Source: Hymenobacter swuensis DY53 (lineage in GTDB: Bacteria; Bacteroidota; Bacteroidia; Cytophagales; Hymenobacteraceae). Taken from it: a stretch of DNA of 64,000 nt. Under the pieces are notes generated by a model that ran no database searches, had not been told where the DNA came from, and worked only from the letters and a program-made list of their open reading frames with translations. The DNA lies in assembly GCF_000576555.1 (NCBI RefSeq), contig NZ_CP007145.1:3742501-3806500 (forward strand). Direction: 5' to 3'. Position 1 is the first letter of the stretch. The number at the start of each line of letters is the position of its first letter. Shown one piece after another: positions 49,898 to 58,103 of this stretch. The position numbers were made by a program, and so were the translations under genes.

Positions 49898-51007
49898 TTA
49901 CAGGATGCCGTCGAGCAGGTTCTGGTACTTGTCGGGGTCGTTGCGCTTGATGTCGAGCAGGCCGCGCTCGTCTTCCTTGCTCCACTTCTCGAAATCCCAG
50001 TCGTTGCGGGAATCGGCACCGGAGGCCTTGCCGCCGGCACTGGCTGCCAGGTTGGTGCGGCTGGCCACCGACACGCGGGCCGGCAACTCCCCCAGCAGCT
50101 TGGCCGTGTTGGTGTAATCGGACTTAGCCAGCGAAGTGTAGAGGTCTTTCTGGGCGGCCGTGATGCGGCCCGAGCTGATAGCCGAGTTCACCACGTCCTC
50201 AATGCGCTGGGTCTGGCCCGTCACCTTATCGTCTTCCAGCTGCTTGATGCGCTTGAGGGCCTTCTCCAGTTCCGTTTCACCTTGCTCCGCTTTGGGCGTC
50301 ACCTCGGGGGCAACTACCTGGTTCTGGAGTTTGGCAATGGCAGCCAGGGCGTCGGCCTCGGTGGCATTTTCGGGGAGCGTCACGCCGGCGGTACGCAGGG
50401 CGTTTTTTACTTCGTCGAGCTTCATCTCGGGTGCTGAATTAGGAATAAGTGACATGTAGTAAGTGTGCAGCTCGGCCACCTGCATGGTGGCGTCGGGAGC
50501 TACCATACCGGCCCGGGCGGGTAGGCATTGCGTGCAGAAGCCGATGGTTTTGGCTTGCTCAGCGGTGAGCCAGGTTTCCTCCTCCATCATCCTCTCCCAC
50601 TCATCAGCGGACTTGCTGGAAACGGCTTCGTACATCTCGGCCGTGGAGCGGTTAAGGGCTTCCTGGCCGGCAATGGCTTTTTTGAGCTCCTTCACTTGGC
50701 CTTCCACCGCGCTGCTCACCTGGTGCATCATGAACTTGGCGTGGGGCTGGCACTGGCGCACCTTGCCGGCCGAGTAGGGCAGCGTGGCAGCCGAGCCCAC
50801 CAGGCCCTCGTTGATGCAGGTAATGGTGAGTTTCGAGTTGAGCAGGCGGGTGCGCATCTTCTGGCCGGCCAGCCAGGAGCCGCCGGGCGTGTTGATGCGG
50901 ATAGTGGCCGTGCGCACCCCTGCCGCCTCCAGTTCGGAGAGGAAGGTGTCGAGGTGGGCGGCGTGCCACATCTCGATTTGCTCAAACAGTCGGTATTCGC
51001 GCTCCAT
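49898..51007 (-). CDS. Head maturation protease fused to scaffold-like region
   Basis: About 369 residues from ATG 51007; an upstream GTG is in frame but lies in a palindrome. The front is ClpP-like: TIRINTPGGSWLAG, NEGLVGSAATLPYSAGKVR (Ser in GSAA as nucleophile) and PHAKFMMHQVSS (His). The second half (from about residue 200) is helical and charged (LDEVKNALRTAGVTL, LEKALKRIKQLEDDKVTG), as in scaffolds. Fused protease-scaffold proteins are known from several phages. The protease would process the head before DNA packaging. Confidence 0.8.
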   Translation of the reverse strand: MEREYRLFEQIEMWHAAHLDTFLSELEAAGVRTATIRINTPGGSWLAGQKMRTRLLNSKLTITCINEGLVGSAATLPYSAGKVRQCQPHAKFMMHQVSSAVEGQVKELKKAIAGQEALNRSTAEMYEAVSSKSADEWERMMEEETWLTAEQAKTIGFCTQCLPARAGMVAPDATMQVAELHTYYMSLIPNSAPEMKLDEVKNALRTAGVTLPENATEADALAAIAKLQNQVVAPEVTPKAEQGETELEKALKRIKQLEDDKVTGQTQRIEDVVNSAISSGRITAAQKDLYTSLAKSDYTNTAKLLGELPARVSVASRTNLAASAGGKASGADSRNDWDFEKWSKEDERGLLDIKRNDPDKYQNLLDGIL

Positions 51008-51020
51008 TGTGCCCCAAAAC

Positions 51021-51045
51021 TTGCCCCCTGCCACGCAGGGGGCAA
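51021..51045. promoter_or_regulatory. Palindrome before the protease start
   Basis: TTGCCCCCTGC-CAC-GCAGGGGGCAA, 11-bp perfect arms, begins 13 bp before the ATG at 51007. In the mRNA it would be a stable hairpin around the ribosome-binding region, or it may be a DNA-binding site of the late control region. Confidence 0.6.
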
Positions 51046-51057
51046 ATTGGCGGCGGC

Positions 51058-51106
51058 AGTCACGGCAGCGGTTTGCCGTAAGTCACGGTAAGATTGTGCC
51101 GTGAGT
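51058..51106. promoter_or_regulatory. Tandem pair of 26-bp inverted repeats between divergent late operons
   Basis: AGTCACGGCA-N6-TGCCGTAAGT (51058-51083) and AGTCACGGTA-N6-TGCCGTGAGT (51081-51106) are two copies of one palindrome offset by 23 bp, sharing three bases. They lie midway between the late operons running left from 51007 and right from 51159, so they are a candidate operator for a shared late regulator. Confidence 0.65.
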
Positions 51107-51158
51107 GCGAAGGCCGAATAGCGCAATAGGGCCCTCAGGGGCCACATTTGGGGCACTT

Positions 51159-51644
51159 ATGCCCTCCAACCCAAACGAAGAACGTCAAGACAGCCAGCGC
51201 AACCGGGCCAAGATCCAGAAGGAGATTCTGCGCATCGTGAAACGGGAGCTACGCAAACCCACCGTGCAGGAGCTGGTGGAGGCTACTGGCCTGTCCGACA
51301 AAACGGTAAAGGCCCACCTCAAGCACGTGAAGCTGGGCGACGGCAAGCCCAACCCCTTCCAGGTGCTGACGCCTAACGTCATCCTGAGCCTCTACAAAAA
51401 GGCCGTGGGGTACTCGCAGCCCGCCGTCAAGATTCTCACTGTGTCGAATGGTGCGGGGGCGGGCTCCAGTGTCGAGGAGGTGGACTACACCGAAATCTTC
51501 GGCCCTGACGTGGCCGCCGCCAAGCTGTGGATGCAGCTGGTGGAAGGCTTCACGGAGAAGTCAGAAACCGAGCACAAGGTGCCGCCGGGTGGCTTTACCT
51601 TCAACTATGTAGTACCCAAAGACCCGGAAGCCGATGGCCAATAA
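51159..51644 (+). CDS. Terminase small subunit-like DNA-binding protein
   Basis: 161 residues from ATG 51159 (MPSNPNEERQDSQRNRAKIQ). The helix-turn-helix is VQELVEATGLSDKTVKAHLK. A conserved-looking part (LTVSNGAGAGSSVEEVDYTE) follows. It lies directly before the large terminase and overlaps it by 11 bases, the usual place for TerS, which recognises phage DNA for packaging. It is distant from known TerS sequences. Confidence 0.65.
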   Translation: MPSNPNEERQDSQRNRAKIQKEILRIVKRELRKPTVQELVEATGLSDKTVKAHLKHVKLGDGKPNPFQVLTPNVILSLYKKAVGYSQPAVKILTVSNGAGAGSSVEEVDYTEIFGPDVAAAKLWMQLVEGFTEKSETEHKVPPGGFTFNYVVPKDPEADGQ

Positions 51645-53124
51645 AGCGAAGGTTGCCGCGAAGCAGAAGGCGAAAGCCGATGCGGAATTTTTCGAGGCCG
51701 CCGGCATCAGCTTTCGGCCCAGCTGGAAACAGCATTTAGCCTGGCAGGCCCTCGAAGACGACACCACCGAGGAGGTGATGTACGGCGGGGCCGCCGGCGG
51801 CGGAAAGTCGTTTCTGGGTTGCTCGTGGAAAGTGTACCGGCGGCTGCGCTACCCCGACAGCCGCGGCGTTACCGCGCGTACCCGCCTCATCGACATCAAG
51901 GAGTCCACTGTTATCACCTATTTCAAGGTGCTGGCTGCCTGGGGCCTGGTCATGGGCAAGGACTACCGGTACGTGACCCGCTCCGGAGCGCCCGAGGCCC
52001 TGGTGTTCAACAACGGCAGCCGGGAGATTTTCAAGGAGCTGTCCTACTCGCCGGCCGATGAGGACTACCAGCGCCTGGGCTCCCTGGAAATCACGGATTG
52101 CTGGATTGAGGAGGCCAACGACGGCGTGCCGGAGAAAGGGGCCGACATCATCAAAAGCCGCATCCGGTGGAAGCTGGCCGAGTTCGGGTTGATTCCCAAA
52201 ATCCTCATCACCTGCAACCCCGGCTACACCTGGGTGCGGCTGAAGTACGTGTACGACGTGGAAAACAACCCCGTCCTGCTCAAGCCCTACCAGAAAGTAA
52301 TTCAGGCCCTGGTGACCGATAATCCGGACCGGGAATTTGTGCGCATCTACAAAAAGAGCCTGGAGCAGCTGCGTGACTACGACCGACAACGCCTGCTGGA
52401 GGGCGACTGGAACGCCGTGGAGAAGACCGGTGGCGAGATGTATCCCAGCTTCGATACGCAACTGCACGTGGGCGACTATGCCGGCACCTACGACCCGGAA
52501 TTACCGCTGCACATTACTCTGGACTTTAACCTGACGCCAGGCGTGACGCTGAACGTGTGGCAGGTCCGGGGTAAGGAGGCGACGCAGCTTGACGAGTTCA
52601 CCCAGGACAGCAAAACGAAACTGGCCTGCCAGCGCTTCATGCGCAAGTATGGCCAGCACCGGGCGGAAGTATTCGTGTACGGCGACCCGGCCGGTAAGCA
52701 CGGCGACACCCGCACGGAGCAGGGTAGCAACGATTTTACCATCGTGATAAAGGAGTTGCGCGGGCTGCCCAAAGTAACCCAGCGTATCGAAGCCTCGGCC
52801 CCATCGGTGAGCATGCGCGCACTGTGGATTGATGAGATACTGGAGCATGAGCAGGACGGCATCCGGATCCGGCTTGACCGCAAGTGCAATACCACCAGCA
52901 CCGACTACCAGAAGGTGAAGAAGGCCAGCGACGGTACCAAGGAAAAGAAGAAGGTCACCGACCCCAAAACCAAGGTCAGCTACGAGCCCTACGGTCACGC
53001 GACCGACGCTAACGACTACTTCCTGTGCCGGTGCTTTCAAAGTGAATGGAGAGCCTACCAACGCCAGGGCAACAATAAACCCGCCGTGGGCAACCGCTCC
53101 GACGTTCACCAACGCGCTTTTTAA
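51634..53124 (+). CDS. Terminase large subunit
   Basis: 496 residues, the DNA-packaging motor. The ATPase Walker A is YGGAAGGGKS at about residues 50-59, Walker B ITDCWIEEAND. The C-terminal nuclease part has ITLDFNLTPG and VFVYGDPAGKHGDT. Length and motif order are those of the Mu/P22-like TerL found in Bacteroidota phages. It overlaps the small subunit gene and precedes a gp36-like gene by 3 bases. Confidence 0.92.
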   Translation: MANKAKVAAKQKAKADAEFFEAAGISFRPSWKQHLAWQALEDDTTEEVMYGGAAGGGKSFLGCSWKVYRRLRYPDSRGVTARTRLIDIKESTVITYFKVLAAWGLVMGKDYRYVTRSGAPEALVFNNGSREIFKELSYSPADEDYQRLGSLEITDCWIEEANDGVPEKGADIIKSRIRWKLAEFGLIPKILITCNPGYTWVRLKYVYDVENNPVLLKPYQKVIQALVTDNPDREFVRIYKKSLEQLRDYDRQRLLEGDWNAVEKTGGEMYPSFDTQLHVGDYAGTYDPELPLHITLDFNLTPGVTLNVWQVRGKEATQLDEFTQDSKTKLACQRFMRKYGQHRAEVFVYGDPAGKHGDTRTEQGSNDFTIVIKELRGLPKVTQRIEASAPSVSMRALWIDEILEHEQDGIRIRLDRKCNTTSTDYQKVKKASDGTKEKKKVTDPKTKVSYEPYGHATDANDYFLCRCFQSEWRAYQRQGNNKPAVGNRSDVHQRAF

Positions 53125-53127
53125 CTT

Positions 53128-53541
53128 ATGCCTTTTCTCACTCCCGACGATTACGGCGCCCAGATTCGCCAAGACCAGCTCGACGTGGTGCTGCAGGGCA
53201 ACGCCACGGCTCTCTCCAGCGCCGAGCTGTTTGCCCAGCAGTTTATCGAGAGCTACCTGCGCAGCCGCTACGATGTGGCCACCATCTTCGGCGCTACTGG
53301 GGCGGCCCGCTCGCAGCTCATCATCACTTACCAGGTAGATATTGCCCTGTACACCGTGCACAGTCGCCACGGCCGCGTGCAGATGCCCGAGAAGCGCATC
53401 GACCGCTACGACCAGGCCGTGGAGTGGCTGAAGATGGTGGCCGCCGGCAAGATTTCCGCCGACCTGCCCTTGCTGCCCGTCGATGAGCGCACCGGCGGCT
53501 TTAAATGGGGCTCCGCTCCGCAACAAACCCTCAGCTGGTAA
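53128..53541 (+). CDS. Mu gp36-like protein (DUF1320)
   Basis: 137 residues: MPFLTPDDYGAQIRQDQLDV, SYLRSRYDVATIF and KRIDRYDQAVEWLKMVAAGK fit the DUF1320 head-tail connector family. It has no signal peptide and is 2 bases from the portal. In Mu the gp36 gene follows the major capsid gene; here it precedes the portal, showing rearranged gene order. Confidence 0.8.
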   Translation: MPFLTPDDYGAQIRQDQLDVVLQGNATALSSAELFAQQFIESYLRSRYDVATIFGATGAARSQLIITYQVDIALYTVHSRHGRVQMPEKRIDRYDQAVEWLKMVAAGKISADLPLLPVDERTGGFKWGSAPQQTLSW

Positions 53542-53543
53542 CT

Positions 53544-54797
53544 ATGAACCTGCACGAACGACTCCGCGCCCAAGTAACTGGCACACCCACCACGACGGTA
53601 CACGCCAAAGCTGGCCGCCGCTCCGTGAGCAGCCGGATCCAGGAACACCAGACCGCCCGCCTCCGGGCCGACCTGGGCCACTGGCGCATGGCCCTGTCCA
53701 ATGCCGAGAACAAAGCCTACCCGGACCGCACCGAGCTGTATCGTCTCTACCGGGAGGCCATCATCGACGCGCACCTGACCAGCGTGCTGGAGACGCGCAC
53801 GCTCAACATTCTGTGTCAGCCCTTCAAGGTGGTGAGCATCAAAGGCCAGGTAGAAGACGAGAAACTGACGCGCCAGTTGATGACGCCGTGGTTCTTCGCC
53901 ATCCTGAAAGAAGCCATGGAGGCCATCTACTGGGGCGCGAAAGTCGTCGAGCTGGGCGTGCCCGTGGATGGAGAATTTTCCAGCGTGGAGGCCATCCAAC
54001 CCGAAATGGTCGTGCCCGAGTGGGGCCTGATCCGCAGCGCCCCCGGCAGCACCGGCGGCATCCTGTACCGCGAAGGAGCCGAGGCCCAGTGGTTGGTGCA
54101 GCTGGGCGACCCGAAGGAGCTGGGCCTGCTGCACAAGGCCATTCCCCACGTCATCTGGAAGAAGAACAGCATGCAGGCCTGGGCCGAGTATTGCGACCGG
54201 TTTGCCTTGCCCGTGCGCACGGTGGAAATGGATCTGGGCGACGAGGACCGCGTGGAGGTGGAAAACATGCTCCGCAACATGGGCCGGGCCGCCTACGCCA
54301 TCCTGCCCCCGGGCGCCAGCAACTTCACCTACCACACACCGCAGAACTTTCAGCAGGGCGTGTTTTCAGGCATGATTGACTACCCCAACGCCGAGCTGAG
54401 TAAGCTGGTGCTGGGCCAGACCATGACCACCGACAACGGCAGCAGCCGCAGCCAGGCCGAGGTACACGAGCGGGTGAGCGAGAAGTACACCAAGGCCGAC
54501 AAGATGTACCTGCGCAACCTGGTGATGTGGGAGCTCTGGGACCGGCTGCTGCTGCACGGCTACCCCGTGGCGGGCTTCGAGTTCAAGTGGGACGAGAGCG
54601 AGAACCTGGGCAAGAAAGAGCAGTGGGACATCGTGCAGGGTATCATGCAGCACTCGGGCTACCGGGTGCCAGCTAAGTACATCCTTGACACGTTCGGCGT
54701 GGAGGTGGAAGAAAAGCCCGAGCCGGAAGTGGTACCAACTCCGGGGGCCATCGGTACCAACCCAGCTGCGAAGCCAGCCCCCGCGCCGGGAAAGTAA
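53544..54797 (+). CDS. Portal protein, Mu gp29-like (DUF935)
   Basis: 417 residues from ATG 53544 (MNLHERLRAQVTGTPTTTVH). The DUF935 core has SVLETRTLNILCQPFKVVSI, FFAILKEAMEAIYWGAKVVE and LSKLVLGQTMTTDNGSSRSQ. The C-terminal tail is Pro/Ala-rich (EPEVVPTPGAIGTNPAAKPA) and ends GK-stop on a slippery GGGAAAG. Portal dodecamers form the DNA entry pore. The next gene (MuF) has no good start of its own in the same frame and lies in the -1 frame, so part of the portal is probably made as a long fusion. Confidence 0.9.
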   Translation: MNLHERLRAQVTGTPTTTVHAKAGRRSVSSRIQEHQTARLRADLGHWRMALSNAENKAYPDRTELYRLYREAIIDAHLTSVLETRTLNILCQPFKVVSIKGQVEDEKLTRQLMTPWFFAILKEAMEAIYWGAKVVELGVPVDGEFSSVEAIQPEMVVPEWGLIRSAPGSTGGILYREGAEAQWLVQLGDPKELGLLHKAIPHVIWKKNSMQAWAEYCDRFALPVRTVEMDLGDEDRVEVENMLRNMGRAAYAILPPGASNFTYHTPQNFQQGVFSGMIDYPNAELSKLVLGQTMTTDNGSSRSQAEVHERVSEKYTKADKMYLRNLVMWELWDRLLLHGYPVAGFEFKWDESENLGKKEQWDIVQGIMQHSGYRVPAKYILDTFGVEVEEKPEPEVVPTPGAIGTNPAAKPAPAPGK

Positions 54798-54832
54798 TCG
54801 GCGCGGGCGTCTCTGCGCTGTACGCCCGCGCC
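54788..54832 (+). promoter_or_regulatory. Predicted -1 frameshift signal at the portal stop
   Basis: Slippery G GGA AAG (54788-54794), zero-frame stop TAA next, 5-base spacer, then a perfect 10-bp stem GGCGCGGGCG (54800-54809), 13-base loop, CGCCCGCGCC (54823-54832). GGGAAAG is the slippery sequence of lambda G-T. The -1 frame leads directly into the MuF-like gene. Confidence 0.8.
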
Positions 54833-55615
54833 TGCTGTGCTGAGCACGGCCCCGTTACCGATGCGCGCAACGCCACCCCCGACGAGGAGGCCACCCGCCG
54901 GCTACTTGCCGAGTTCCTGACCCTGGCCCGCCAGGTGCATCAGGCCCAGGCCGCCGGCGGCGTGCAGCTGGGCCTGTTCACGGCTACCAGCAACCGCCTG
55001 CTACGCGCCGTGGAGGTAGGCTACGGGCGAAGCGACGAGAAGCTGCTGCGCTACATGCGCGAAAACATCAGCTTCTTTTCCGCTGCCAAAACCCAGCACC
55101 AGGCCGTGGAGCTGAGCGGGCTGCTGCTCGATGAGCAGGGCCAGCGAAAGCCCTGGCGGGCGTTCCGTAACGACGCCCTGCAGGTGCATGAGCTCTACAA
55201 TGTGCGCTGGCTCAAAACCGAGTACGAGCACGCCGTGGCCAGCGCCCAGATGGCGGCCAAGTGGGAAGAGTTCGAGGAGTCGCCTTTCCTGCTCCAGTAC
55301 GAGACGGTAGGCGACAGCCGGGTGCGGCCGGAGCACCGCGCCTGGGACGGTATCACGTTGCCAGCCGACCATCCGTGGTGGCAGACGCACTACCCGCCCA
55401 ACGACTGGTTATGCCGATGCACTGCCATCGGGGCAGCGCCAGACGCCCGGCCCACACCTGCTAGCATCCTGCCGGCGCTGCCGGAGCCCGATGCCGGCTT
55501 CAGCGGCAACGTGGGCCAAACCGGTGTCATTTTCCCCTTAGCACACCCCTACTTTCTTAGTCTTACTGCCAGTGAGCAAAATGCACTGCAAACGCTTGCT
55601 AATACGACTTCATAA
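54794..55615 (+). CDS. MuF-like head morphogenesis protein, read in -1 frame after the portal
   Basis: Open from the frameshift site: VIGAGVSALYARACCAEHGP, then TRRLLAEFLTLARQVHQAQA. The C-terminus has the MuF pattern: GDSRVRPEHRAWDGITLPAD, HPWW...PPNDWLCRCTAIG. No ATG, GTG or TTG lies in frame before GTG 54935, which would cut off the conserved front. So it is probably translated as a 690-residue portal-MuF fusion by -1 frameshift; a CTG start at 54818 is an alternative. MuF proteins are minor head proteins, ejected or bound to the portal. Confidence 0.82.
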   Translation, partial: VIGAGVSALYARACCAEHGPVTDARNATPDEEATRRLLAEFLTLARQVHQAQAAGGVQLGLFTATSNRLLRAVEVGYGRSDEKLLRYMRENISFFSAAKTQHQAVELSGLLLDEQGQRKPWRAFRNDALQVHELYNVRWLKTEYEHAVASAQMAAKWEEFEESPFLLQYETVGDSRVRPEHRAWDGITLPADHPWWQTHYPPNDWLCRCTAIGAAPDARPTPASILPALPEPDAGFSGNVGQTGVIFPLAHPYFLSLTASEQNALQTLANTTS

Positions 55616-55784
55616 TAGAAATAAGAAAGTAAGTACCTGTACGGAGGAAGCATCAGTGTTAGTACGCATAGATAACATTCACTATATTTTATATAATTGC
55701 CCTGAAACAAACATCCAGCCGTGAGGCCTTTTGGGAAACTGCATAATACAAAGTCCCTTCTTTTATACAAATAACCCAACGTTC

Positions 55785-56588
55785 ATGAAAAAGCTCTTAC
55801 TAACTGGCTTCTTAATCTGCATTGCCTACGCGCATGCCTCTGCTCAAACTATTCACCAGTTGAATAACAGATTTGACAACACAGTATTTGACAAATTGCA
55901 TAAAAAAGGCAGTGATGGTAAATACCCTAGCTCCTATAAAACCATTGCCACCTCTTTAAAAGGGTATGTGACAAAATTATCAGATGATAAGGACACCCTA
56001 TTCATCAAGTTGTGGAATATAACATCCCCTGAGCACAAAGGAAGTGATGCTATAATTAATCAGGATGACAACGGGGCCACATTTGCGTACAAGATCAAGT
56101 GGCAGCAAGGAACCTACTTGGATATCCCTTTCTCTGCCAAAGCATTTGTAGCTACAAGCATTCCGTTTAGATACCGTCTCAAGAAAAACTCGGATTTAGA
56201 GGCCGATTTTCTCAATGTAGGGGTTAGCTATTTCAACTTAGCCGGAAAAACCAGATTCTATAAGCACGAGCAGATTGATACTCGGCAACGTTATGTAGGA
56301 TGGGGACCTTTCGTTGCTTTTGGTCAGCAGAAAATTGATAGTACCAATACCGATGGCCGAGTAAAGAGCGAGAAGCAAGTAGCCGTATTGAGTTACGGAA
56401 TCAATGGTGTGGCATCAATAAATAACTTTAGCCTCATCCTTGCTTTAGGCTTCGACAACGCAATAGGAAGCAACGCCAAATATTGGGAAGAGAATAATTT
56501 CAGAGGTGGCATTAAGCCTTGGATAGGCTTTGGTTTTGGGCTCAAACTTGTTGACTTAGAGATTAAGGATACGAATGATGGCAAATAA
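55785..56588 (+). CDS. AT-rich secreted protein (cargo)
   Basis: 267 residues from ATG 55785, which begins the signal peptide MKKLLLTGFLICIAYAHASA. The DNA is visibly AT-richer than the phage genes on both sides. The protein may be an outer-membrane beta-barrel: alternating strands (FLNVGVSYFNLAGKTRFY, NNFSLILALGFDNAIGS) and a Gly/aromatic end (IKPWIGFGFGLKLVDLEI). I know no family. It interrupts the MuF/virion morphogenesis gene pair and is likely expressed from its own promoter in the AT-rich 55616-55784 gap, which fits a lysogenic-conversion gene. Confidence 0.7.
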   Translation: MKKLLLTGFLICIAYAHASAQTIHQLNNRFDNTVFDKLHKKGSDGKYPSSYKTIATSLKGYVTKLSDDKDTLFIKLWNITSPEHKGSDAIINQDDNGATFAYKIKWQQGTYLDIPFSAKAFVATSIPFRYRLKKNSDLEADFLNVGVSYFNLAGKTRFYKHEQIDTRQRYVGWGPFVAFGQQKIDSTNTDGRVKSEKQVAVLSYGINGVASINNFSLILALGFDNAIGSNAKYWEENNFRGGIKPWIGFGFGLKLVDLEIKDTNDGK

Positions 56589-56607
56589 GTCGTCTTAATT
56601 CTAGCAA

Positions 56608-57084
56608 ATGAAACTGGACAAACTGCGCCAGGATGCGGCTCGCATTGAAGCCTTCCTGCGCAAAGCCCCACGGGCCGTGGGTCAGCTGGCCGTGCGCGAA
56701 TTTGTGGGCAACTTCAAACGGCAGTCGTTCCAGGATGAGGCCGGCCTAGAGCACGCTTGGCCCAGCCGCAAGGTGCGGCGGTACCGGCGCAAGTCGGGCA
56801 AGAGCAAGAGCAGCCGCCTGGTGCTCACCAAGGCCGGCAAGGGCGACCGGGGCCGGGCGCTGCTGGTGAGCACAGGCCAGCTGCGCCGCTCCATCACGGT
56901 GGGCAGCCTCGATTCGGATAGCGTGACCATTAGCACCGACAGCGCGTACGCGCAGGCCCACAACGAAGGGGCCCCGGGCCGGACGCTGCCGCAGCGCCAG
57001 TTTATGGGCGCCAGTCGTCGATTGAATACCGAAGTGATTACCTACCTCAAATCCGGCGTTGACGCCATCCTGGGCCAGAAATAA
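56608..57084 (+). CDS. Phage virion morphogenesis protein (Mu gp31 / GpG-like)
   Basis: 158 residues: MKLDKLRQDAARIEAFLRKA, AVREFVGNFKRQSFQDEAG and VLTKAGKGDRGRALLVSTG, then AHNEGAPGRTLPQRQFMGAS. These are the marks of the phage virion morphogenesis family (PF05069, tail completion). It overlaps the next gene by one base. Confidence 0.85.
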   Translation: MKLDKLRQDAARIEAFLRKAPRAVGQLAVREFVGNFKRQSFQDEAGLEHAWPSRKVRRYRRKSGKSKSSRLVLTKAGKGDRGRALLVSTGQLRRSITVGSLDSDSVTISTDSAYAQAHNEGAPGRTLPQRQFMGASRRLNTEVITYLKSGVDAILGQK

Positions 57085-57620
57085 TGCTGCACACCCTCTT
57101 TCCTCAACTCGCCGACCACCTGCGCCAGGCCGTGCCAACATTGGGCACCATCGACCTCGATATGGGCCAGCTCGACTACCAGAGCCAGGAGCCCATTGCC
57201 TACCCGGCCGTGTACCTGGATCTGGAGGATATTCCGTGGCGCGACCTGGGCGGCGGTATTCAGACCGGTAAGGCTCTGCTGCGCTTCACGGTGGCCGTGG
57301 AGGTGAGCGAGGAAACCTACCAGGGCAGTGGCCAGCGCAACCCGGCGATGGAGCGACTGCTCGTGGTACAGCAGGTGCATGAGACCCTGCAGCACCACCA
57401 GGGCAACGGCTTCGGGCCGATGGTGCGGGTGAGCTATCGGCGGGATCGACCGCAGCACCCAGAGGCTTGGTGCTTGGCCATGGGTTATGTAACCGAGGTG
57501 ACAGATGCTGATGGGCAAGATAAGACCGAAGAGGTGAATGGGGTGGCCTTCAATTCAGCGCCTGGGTGCCGGCCGGTACCGGTGATAGATGAGGGCGGGT
57601 ATGTATTGCCTACTGAATAA
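57084..57620 (+). CDS. Mu gp37-like / tail terminator protein
   Basis: 178 residues: MLHTLFPQLADHLRQAVPTL, LDYQSQEPIAYPAVYLDLED, VAVEVSEETYQGSGQRNPAM, LQHHQGNGFGPMVRVSYRRD. Place and shape match the short tail-terminator or gp37-type proteins that follow gp31-like genes. The identity is from order and general pattern. It is the last gene of the rightward late block except for a possible small ORF. Confidence 0.6.
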   Translation: MLHTLFPQLADHLRQAVPTLGTIDLDMGQLDYQSQEPIAYPAVYLDLEDIPWRDLGGGIQTGKALLRFTVAVEVSEETYQGSGQRNPAMERLLVVQQVHETLQHHQGNGFGPMVRVSYRRDRPQHPEAWCLAMGYVTEVTDADGQDKTEEVNGVAFNSAPGCRPVPVIDEGGYVLPTE

Positions 57621-57783
57621 GTCAGACAAATCCATACAGAACATGTTGGTACTTGCCAATATGTTCATCGATCAACTTTCCAACGATCTGAACTCTATTG
57701 CTTCGATAGTGAATGCCATAGAGTTCCTGGGTAAAACTCTTTACGCAATTATAGAGATGATCAAAAAGCGCAAGGGCGATTAA
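57589..57783 (+). CDS. Small helical protein, uncertain
   Basis: Up to 64 residues overlapping the previous gene; a likelier start is ATG 57643 (47 residues, MLVLANMFIDQLSNDLNSIA). It is AT-rich with one amphipathic helix and a KKRKGD end. It ends at a terminator. It may be a real small gene or noise. Confidence 0.35.
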   Translation: MRAGMYCLLNKSDKSIQNMLVLANMFIDQLSNDLNSIASIVNAIEFLGKTLYAIIEMIKKRKGD

Positions 57784-57789
57784 ATAAGG

Positions 57790-57820
57790 AAGGCCCCACA
57801 TTAACCTGTAGGGCCTTTCT
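57790..57820. terminator. Terminator between convergent late and early blocks
   Basis: AAGGCCC (57790-57796) pairs with GGGCCTT (57811-57817), then TCTTA. It ends the rightward late block; the leftward early block meets it from the other side. Confidence 0.7.
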
Positions 57821-57827
57821 TAACCTG

Positions 57828-58052
57828 CTAAGGTAATTTAGGAAGGGGCATCCAGTGGGTTGTAGTGGACCCATTAGAATTAATCCACTGCCTACCTTCT
57901 CCTGCTTGATACCGAATATAGTAGAAAGTGGTTTGTTCAAGTTCCCCAATGTAGATGCGGCGGTGCCCTTCAAACTCTACACAAAGAAGTACTTCTTGTC
58001 CGAATGGTGGCTCTTGCACACTGCAGGGAGTCCAAAAGAGAGATGTTTCCAT
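57828..58052 (-). CDS. DUF551-like small protein
   Basis: 74 residues: PPFGQEVLLCVEFEGHRRIY then a WINSNGSTTTHWMPLPKLP end. The closing 'W.PLP' is the mark of DUF551, small phage proteins of unknown role. It ends a few bases past the terminator of the convergent block. Confidence 0.6.
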   Translation of the reverse strand: METSLFWTPCSVQEPPFGQEVLLCVEFEGHRRIYIGELEQTTFYYIRYQAGEGRQWINSNGSTTTHWMPLPKLP

Positions 58053-58066
58053 ACCGAAACATAACG

Positions 58067-58103
58067 AAAAGCCCCAGGAGCTCTACGCTCCTGGGGCTTT
58101 TTC
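58067..58103. terminator. Terminator after the 63-residue gene
   Basis: AAAAGCCCCAGGAG (58067-58080) pairs with CTCCTGGGGCTTTT (58088-58101); T-rich on both sides. Confidence 0.8.
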
